A stretch of 64,000 nucleotides of DNA from the NCBI RefSeq assembly GCF_016863015.1, contig NZ_BOOB01000053.1, forward strand, positions 1-64,000, given 5' to 3'. Shown in pieces: positions 58,748 to 64,000 of this stretch; the stretch's first letter is position 1, and each line of letters starts with the position of its first letter. The notes under the pieces were generated by a model that had not been told where the DNA came from, ran no database searches, and was given only the letters and a program-made list of their open reading frames with translations. Source of the DNA: Microbispora amethystogenes (lineage in GTDB: Bacteria > Actinomycetota > Actinomycetes > Streptosporangiales > Streptosporangiaceae). A program made the position numbers and the translations under genes.

Positions 58748-60409
58748 GTGATCGAAAAGCTCATCGCGGAGCTGGGGGCGAGCGTCGGAGTCGCCCTGCC
58801 CGCCGTGCATGTCACGGGCCAGGACCCCGTGCTGCCGTCCGTCTTCCGGCTCGGCACGATGGCCGCGGCCTCGGCCGGCGCGGTGAACGCTGCCGTGGCC
58901 GCGTACGCCGCCGGGCGCGGGCGCGCCGTTGAGTCGGTCCCTGAACCGAGCCCCGAGCCGAAGCCAGCGCCCAACTTCGGGCTGAACCCAGCGCCGGACC
59001 TTGCGCCGAACTCCGGACCGAACTCTGCGCCGAACTCGGGGCCGGGAAGCCGTGATCCCGAGGTGGCGATCGACGTCCGCCACGCCGCCGTGGCCTTCCA
59101 GAGCGAGCGCCACTTCCGTACGGACGGGAAGGCCATGGACGTCTGGGCGGCCCTGTCGGGGGACTACCCCGCCTCCGACGGCTGGGTCCGGCTCCACTGC
59201 AACTTCGACCACCACCGGGACGCCGCCCTGCGCGCGCTCGGGCTCGCCCCGGGGTCGGGCAGGGAGGCCGTCGAGAGGGCCTGCGCCGGTCGTACGGCCG
59301 TGGAGGTCGAGGAGGCGGTCGTCCGGGAGGGTGGCTGCGCCGCCGCGATGCGGAGCAGGGCGGAATGGCTCGCGCACCCGCAGGCGCAGGCCCTCGCCGG
59401 CCTTCCTCTGGTCGGTCTCTCCCGCCTCTCGGGCCCCGGCGGCCGGGACAACGGCCGTGGGGCCGGTCACCGTGCCGGTGAAGTTGAAGGCGGAGCGCGA
59501 GGTGGGGCCCGCGGCGCAGGTGGTGGCGTGGACCTTTCCGCGGGGCACGGTCCGGGTCTGGGTGAGATGGGGGAGCGCGGCGCGGGTGTGGGGCACGGTT
59601 CGGGTCCGGGTGAGGTGGGGGAGCGTGGCGCGGGCGGCGGGGAACGACCGCTCAGCGGCGTCCGGGTGCTCGATCTCACCAGGGTGATCGCCGGTCCGGT
59701 GGCCGCCCGCACGCTCGCTGCCTACGGCGCGGAGGTCCTGCGGGTGGGCGCCGCGCACCTGCCGGAGGTGCCGGGGCTCGTGGTGGAGACGGCGTTCGGC
59801 AAGCGGTCGTGCCACGTCGACCTGCGCTCGGAGGCGGGCCGGGACCGGCTGCGGGAGCTGGTCCGCGGGGCCGACGTCGTCATCCAGGCGTATCGGCCCG
59901 GGACGCTCCAGGCCAGGGGCTTCGGGCCGGACGACCTGGCCGCCCTGCGGCCCGGCGTCGTCCGCGTCGACGTCTCCGCCTACGGAAGCCGGGGGCCGTG
60001 GGCCTCCAGGCGGGGGTTCGACAGTCTGGTCCAGATGGCGAGCGGGATCGCCCATGAGAACGGCGACGGCCAGCGGCCCGCGCCGCTGCCCGCCCAGGCC
60101 CTCGACCACGGCACGGGATATCTGGCGGCCTTCGGCGCGGTCGCGGCGCTGATCCGGCGCGCGGCCGAAGGCGGCTCCTGGCACGTCGAGGTGTCGCTGG
60201 CGAGGACCGCCGCGTGGCTCGACGATCTCGGCCGGATCGACGGCGGGGGAGTGTCGGTCCCCCCGGCCGAGGATCTGCTGGCGACGATGGACAGCCCCTT
60301 CGGCACTCTCACCTATGTGACGCCTCCCGGCCTCGCCGGGGGTGCGCGACCGGGCTGGACGACCCCGCCGCCCCGCCAGGGGGAGCATCCCGCCGCCTGG
60401 CTCCCCTGA
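58748..60409 (+). CDS. Class III CoA-transferase family protein with internal repeats
   Basis: 553 residues from GTG at 58748, with GAGGAG upstream; ATG at 58649 in frame is the alternative. Two CoA-transferase III halves: first (HVTGQDPVLPSVFRLG, VDVRHAAVAF-like IDVRHAAVAFQSERHFR, NFDHHRDAALRALGL) and second (GVRVLDLTRVIAGPVAARTLAAYGAEVLRV, HVDLRSEAGRDRLRE, DVVIQAYRPG, DVSAYGSRGPW). Between them is a Gly-rich stretch with a 16-residue repeat, and an earlier Pro/Asn/Ser repeat (LNPAPDLAPNSGPNSAPN). Probably moves CoA between acyl groups; substrate unknown. Not part of the usual rpsB neighbourhood. Confidence 0.82.
   Translation: MIEKLIAELGASVGVALPAVHVTGQDPVLPSVFRLGTMAAASAGAVNAAVAAYAAGRGRAVESVPEPSPEPKPAPNFGLNPAPDLAPNSGPNSAPNSGPGSRDPEVAIDVRHAAVAFQSERHFRTDGKAMDVWAALSGDYPASDGWVRLHCNFDHHRDAALRALGLAPGSGREAVERACAGRTAVEVEEAVVREGGCAAAMRSRAEWLAHPQAQALAGLPLVGLSRLSGPGGRDNGRGAGHRAGEVEGGARGGARGAGGGVDLSAGHGPGLGEMGERGAGVGHGSGPGEVGERGAGGGERPLSGVRVLDLTRVIAGPVAARTLAAYGAEVLRVGAAHLPEVPGLVVETAFGKRSCHVDLRSEAGRDRLRELVRGADVVIQAYRPGTLQARGFGPDDLAALRPGVVRVDVSAYGSRGPWASRRGFDSLVQMASGIAHENGDGQRPAPLPAQALDHGTGYLAAFGAVAALIRRAAEGGSWHVEVSLARTAAWLDDLGRIDGGGVSVPPAEDLLATMDSPFGTLTYVTPPGLAGGARPGWTTPPPRQGEHPAAWLP
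59541..59636 (+). repeat. 48-bp tandem repeat inside the CoA-transferase gene
   Basis: Two units start at 59541 and 59589 with GGGGCACGGT and read GHGPGLGEMGERGAGV and GHGSGPGEVGERGAGG in protein. They form part of the linker between the two domains. Confidence 0.8.
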
Positions 60410-60567
60410 AGCCGCCTCGGCGCCCCGAAGCCGAGGGGGTGCGCCGAGCGGGCCGCACCCGTGGGAATCGCCGAGGTGAAGGTCACTTTCCGGGGTGCCG
60501 GGAGGAGTGTGCGGGGTGCCGCCGGGGGCCGCGCCCGTGGAGGGTCATCGGAAGGGGCGGATCCGGG

Positions 60568-60743
60568 TAGACTGTTCGACGGCCTGCTAGGCCGAATTCG
60601 CACGCCCATTCACGAGCCGCCTTTCTCGGTCCGGACCGCGTCCGGTGAAAGCGGCGGCCCGGGGCGTCAGGGCGCGGGCAATAGGGCCCGCGTGACCAAC
60701 CGAGACCGTGCCCGAGGGCACACGACCATGGAGGACCATCACC
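60568..60743 (+). promoter_or_regulatory. rpsB promoter and leader
   Basis: TAGACT (60568-60573) is a good -10 element. The ~165-nt leader starts with a small hairpin CGGCCT-GCT-AGGCCG (60580-60594). Length and place are like the leaders of rpsP and rplS in this window. In the 300-nt gap before it (60410-60567) I see no gene. Confidence 0.5.
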
Positions 60744-61679
60744 ATGGCCCCTGTCGTCACCATGCGGCAGCTGCTGGAGAGCGGCGTTCACTTCGGCCAC
60801 CAGACCCGCCGGTGGAACCCGAAGATGAAGCGCTTCATCTTCACCGAGCGCAACGGCATCTACATCATCGACCTGCAGAAGTCGCTGTCGTACATCGACC
60901 GTGCCTACGACTTCGTGAAGGAGACCGTCGCGCACGGCGGCACCATCATGTTCATCGGCACGAAGAAGCAGGCGCAGGAGTCGATCGTCGAGCAGGCGTC
61001 GCGCGTCGGCATGCCGTACGTGAACCAGCGCTGGCTGGGCGGCATGCTCACCAACTTCTCCACCGTGCACAAGAGGCTCCAGCGGCTCAAGGAGCTGGAG
61101 GAGCTCGACTTCGACAACGTGGCCGGCTCCGGGCTCACCAAGAAGGAGCTCCTCATGCGCCGCCGCGAGAAGGAGAAGCTCGAGCGCACCCTCGGCGGTA
61201 TCCGTGACATGGCCCGTGTTCCGAGCGCGGTCTGGGTCGTGGACACCAAGAAGGAGCACATCGCGATCAACGAGGCCAAGAAGCTCGGCATCCCGGTCGT
61301 CGCGATCCTGGACACCAACTGCGACCCGGACGAGGTCGACTACCCGATCCCGGGCAACGACGACGCCATCCGCGCCGTCAGCCTCCTCACTCGCGTGATC
61401 GCCGACGCCGTCGCCGACGGCCTGATGACCCGTGCGGGCGCCGGCCGCGGTGACGAGAAGCCCGCGGGCGTCGCCGCCGCCGAGCCGCTGGCCGAGTGGG
61501 AGCGCGAGCTCCTGGAGGCCCCCGCCGCCGAGGCTCCGGCCGCCGAGACCGCTGAGGCTCCGGCCGCCGAGGCCGCCGAGGCCACCGAGACCGCCGAGGC
61601 TCCGGCCGCCGAGACCGCTGAGGCCCCGGCTGCCGAGGCCCCCGCCGCCGAGCAGGGCGAGCAGGCCGAGCAGGCCTAG
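60744..61679 (+). CDS. rpsB: 30S ribosomal protein S2
   Basis: 311 residues from ATG at 60744 ([19 protein letters not shown]), with GGAGG 9 nt upstream. S2 body is complete ([70 protein letters not shown] shortened here). From about residue 260 the tail is an Ala/Glu/Pro repeat ([17 protein letters not shown]), long for S2. First gene of rpsB-tsf-pyrH-frr. Confidence 0.95.
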   Translation: MAPVVTMRQLLESGVHFGHQTRRWNPKMKRFIFTERNGIYIIDLQKSLSYIDRAYDFVKETVAHGGTIMFIGTKKQAQESIVEQASRVGMPYVNQRWLGGMLTNFSTVHKRLQRLKELEELDFDNVAGSGLTKKELLMRRREKEKLERTLGGIRDMARVPSAVWVVDTKKEHIAINEAKKLGIPVVAILDTNCDPDEVDYPIPGNDDAIRAVSLLTRVIADAVADGLMTRAGAGRGDEKPAGVAAAEPLAEWERELLEAPAAEAPAAETAEAPAAEAAEATETAEAPAAETAEAPAAEAPAAEQGEQAEQA

Positions 61680-61691
61680 GGATCGGCCACC

Positions 61692-61788
61692 GGTCCCCGC
61701 CGGCTCGGCCTCCGGCCGCTTCCGACAGGCGGGGACCCCAGGGAAGACCTGGTCCCAGGCGCCGGTGCCTCAACCGGGCACCGGCGCC
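61692..61788 (+). terminator. Two strong hairpins between rpsB and tsf
   Basis: GGTCCCCGCC/GGCGGGGACC (61692-61701 with 61728-61737) and GGCGCCGGTGCC/GGCACCGGCGCC (61758-61769 with 61777-61788) are both perfect stems. No U-run. They probably act as an attenuator or RNA-processing site in the rpsB-tsf transcript. Confidence 0.65.
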
Positions 61789-61873
61789 CACGGCTCCACC
61801 GGGCGGGCGCGCCACACCGGCCGGCCCTGCCCCCATGACGATTCGCATCCGGGTCCCGAAGAGGAAATGGACA

Positions 61874-63524
<1,651 letters not shown>

Positions 63525-63533
63525 GGAGCCGCA

Positions 63534-64000
63534 GTGATCGACGAAACCCTCCTCGAGGCCGAGGAGAAGATGGACAAGGCGGTGACGGTCGCCAAGGACG
63601 ACTTCGCGAGCATCCGCACCGGCCGCGTCACGCCCTCGATGTTCAACAAGATCAACGTTGACTACTACGGGTCGCCGACGCCCGTCCAGCAGCTCGCGTC
63701 GTTCCACGTCCCCGAGGCGCGCATGGTGCTCGTGCAGCCGTACGACAAGGGCTCGCTGAACGCGGTCGAGAGGGCCATCCGCGACAGCGACCTCGGCGTC
63801 AACCCCAGCAACGACGGCTCCGTGATCCGCGTGGTGTTCCCCGAGCTGTCGGAGGAGCGCCGCAAGGAGTACATCAAGGTCGCCCGCAACAAGGCCGAGC
63901 ACGGCCGGGTCTCCGTGCGGAACATCCGGCGGCACGCCAAGGAGATCCTCGACAAGCTCGTCAAGGACGGCGAGGCCGGCGAGGACGAGGTCCACCGTGC
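63534..64000 (+). CDS. frr: Ribosome recycling factor, 3' end outside the window
   Basis: GTG start after AGGGAGCCGCA. 155 residues visible (full length about 185): [79 protein letters not shown]. The domains up to the second half of domain I are present. It splits post-termination ribosomes with EF-G. Confidence 0.95.
   Translation, partial: MIDETLLEAEEKMDKAVTVAKDDFASIRTGRVTPSMFNKINVDYYGSPTPVQQLASFHVPEARMVLVQPYDKGSLNAVERAIRDSDLGVNPSNDGSVIRVVFPELSEERRKEYIKVARNKAEHGRVSVRNIRRHAKEILDKLVKDGEAGEDEVHR

Overview
The window is high-GC actinobacterial DNA. Codon use is strongly G/C-ending, GTG starts are common, and the genes include roadblock/DUF742/GTPase 'conservon' operons, DUF2469, DUF4232 and a GlnR-type amt-glnK-glnD operon. 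Gene content fits a filamentous actinomycete of the Streptosporangiales kind; the exact genus is inference only.

Layout. 1-5.1 kb: the 3' end of a giant RHS/YD-repeat protein with a membrane-rich C-terminal tip, followed by three small genes, two of them membrane proteins (candidate immunity genes). 5.1-10.3 kb: a minus-strand operon (glutamine-synthetase-like ligase, aldehyde dehydrogenase, SDR, class-I amidotransferase-like hydrolase) for gamma-glutamylation-type amine catabolism, divergent from a FadR-type GntR regulator, with a palindrome between them. 10.3-15.8 kb: a membrane protein, a small protein, an ABC exporter, an SDR and hutF. 15.8-25.9 kb: a compact minus-strand lanthipeptide-type RiPP cluster: LanL/LanKC-like synthetase, S9 peptidase, three closely related Cys-rich precursors, a heterodimeric ABC exporter and a radical SAM protein. 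It lies between hutF and hutI, which look like two halves of one histidine-degradation locus. 26.2-32.7 kb: hutI, a group-2 sigma factor, and amt-glnK-glnD behind GlnR-type boxes. 32.8-43.0 kb: two complete tandem conservons (cvnABCD twice), whose sensor-kinase-like proteins have different repeat-rich tails.

43.1-64 kb is the translation and export housekeeping block: ffh, rpsP, khpA, rimM, trmD, rplS, two lepB, rnhB, DUF2469, then M23 peptidase, xerC, dprA, comM and yraN, then hemC, a class-III CoA-transferase family gene, rpsB, tsf, pyrH and the start of frr. Compared with the usual actinobacterial order, the yraN-comM-dprA-xerC-M23 segment is inverted as a unit. A near-identical 20-bp inverted repeat brackets it, a 71-bp tandem repeat array lies at one edge and DnaA-box-like sites at the other.

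The most novel system is the RiPP cluster: a synthetase with a class-IV-like zinc triad, three tiny precursors with an almost invariant leader and (Thr/Ser)-Cys dipeptides in the core, a prolyl-oligopeptidase-family candidate leader protease, and a radical SAM enzyme whose SPASM-like tail has lost its cysteines. Hairpins lie on both sides of the precursor genes. All functions are read from sequence motifs and remembered family knowledge; no database search was run.
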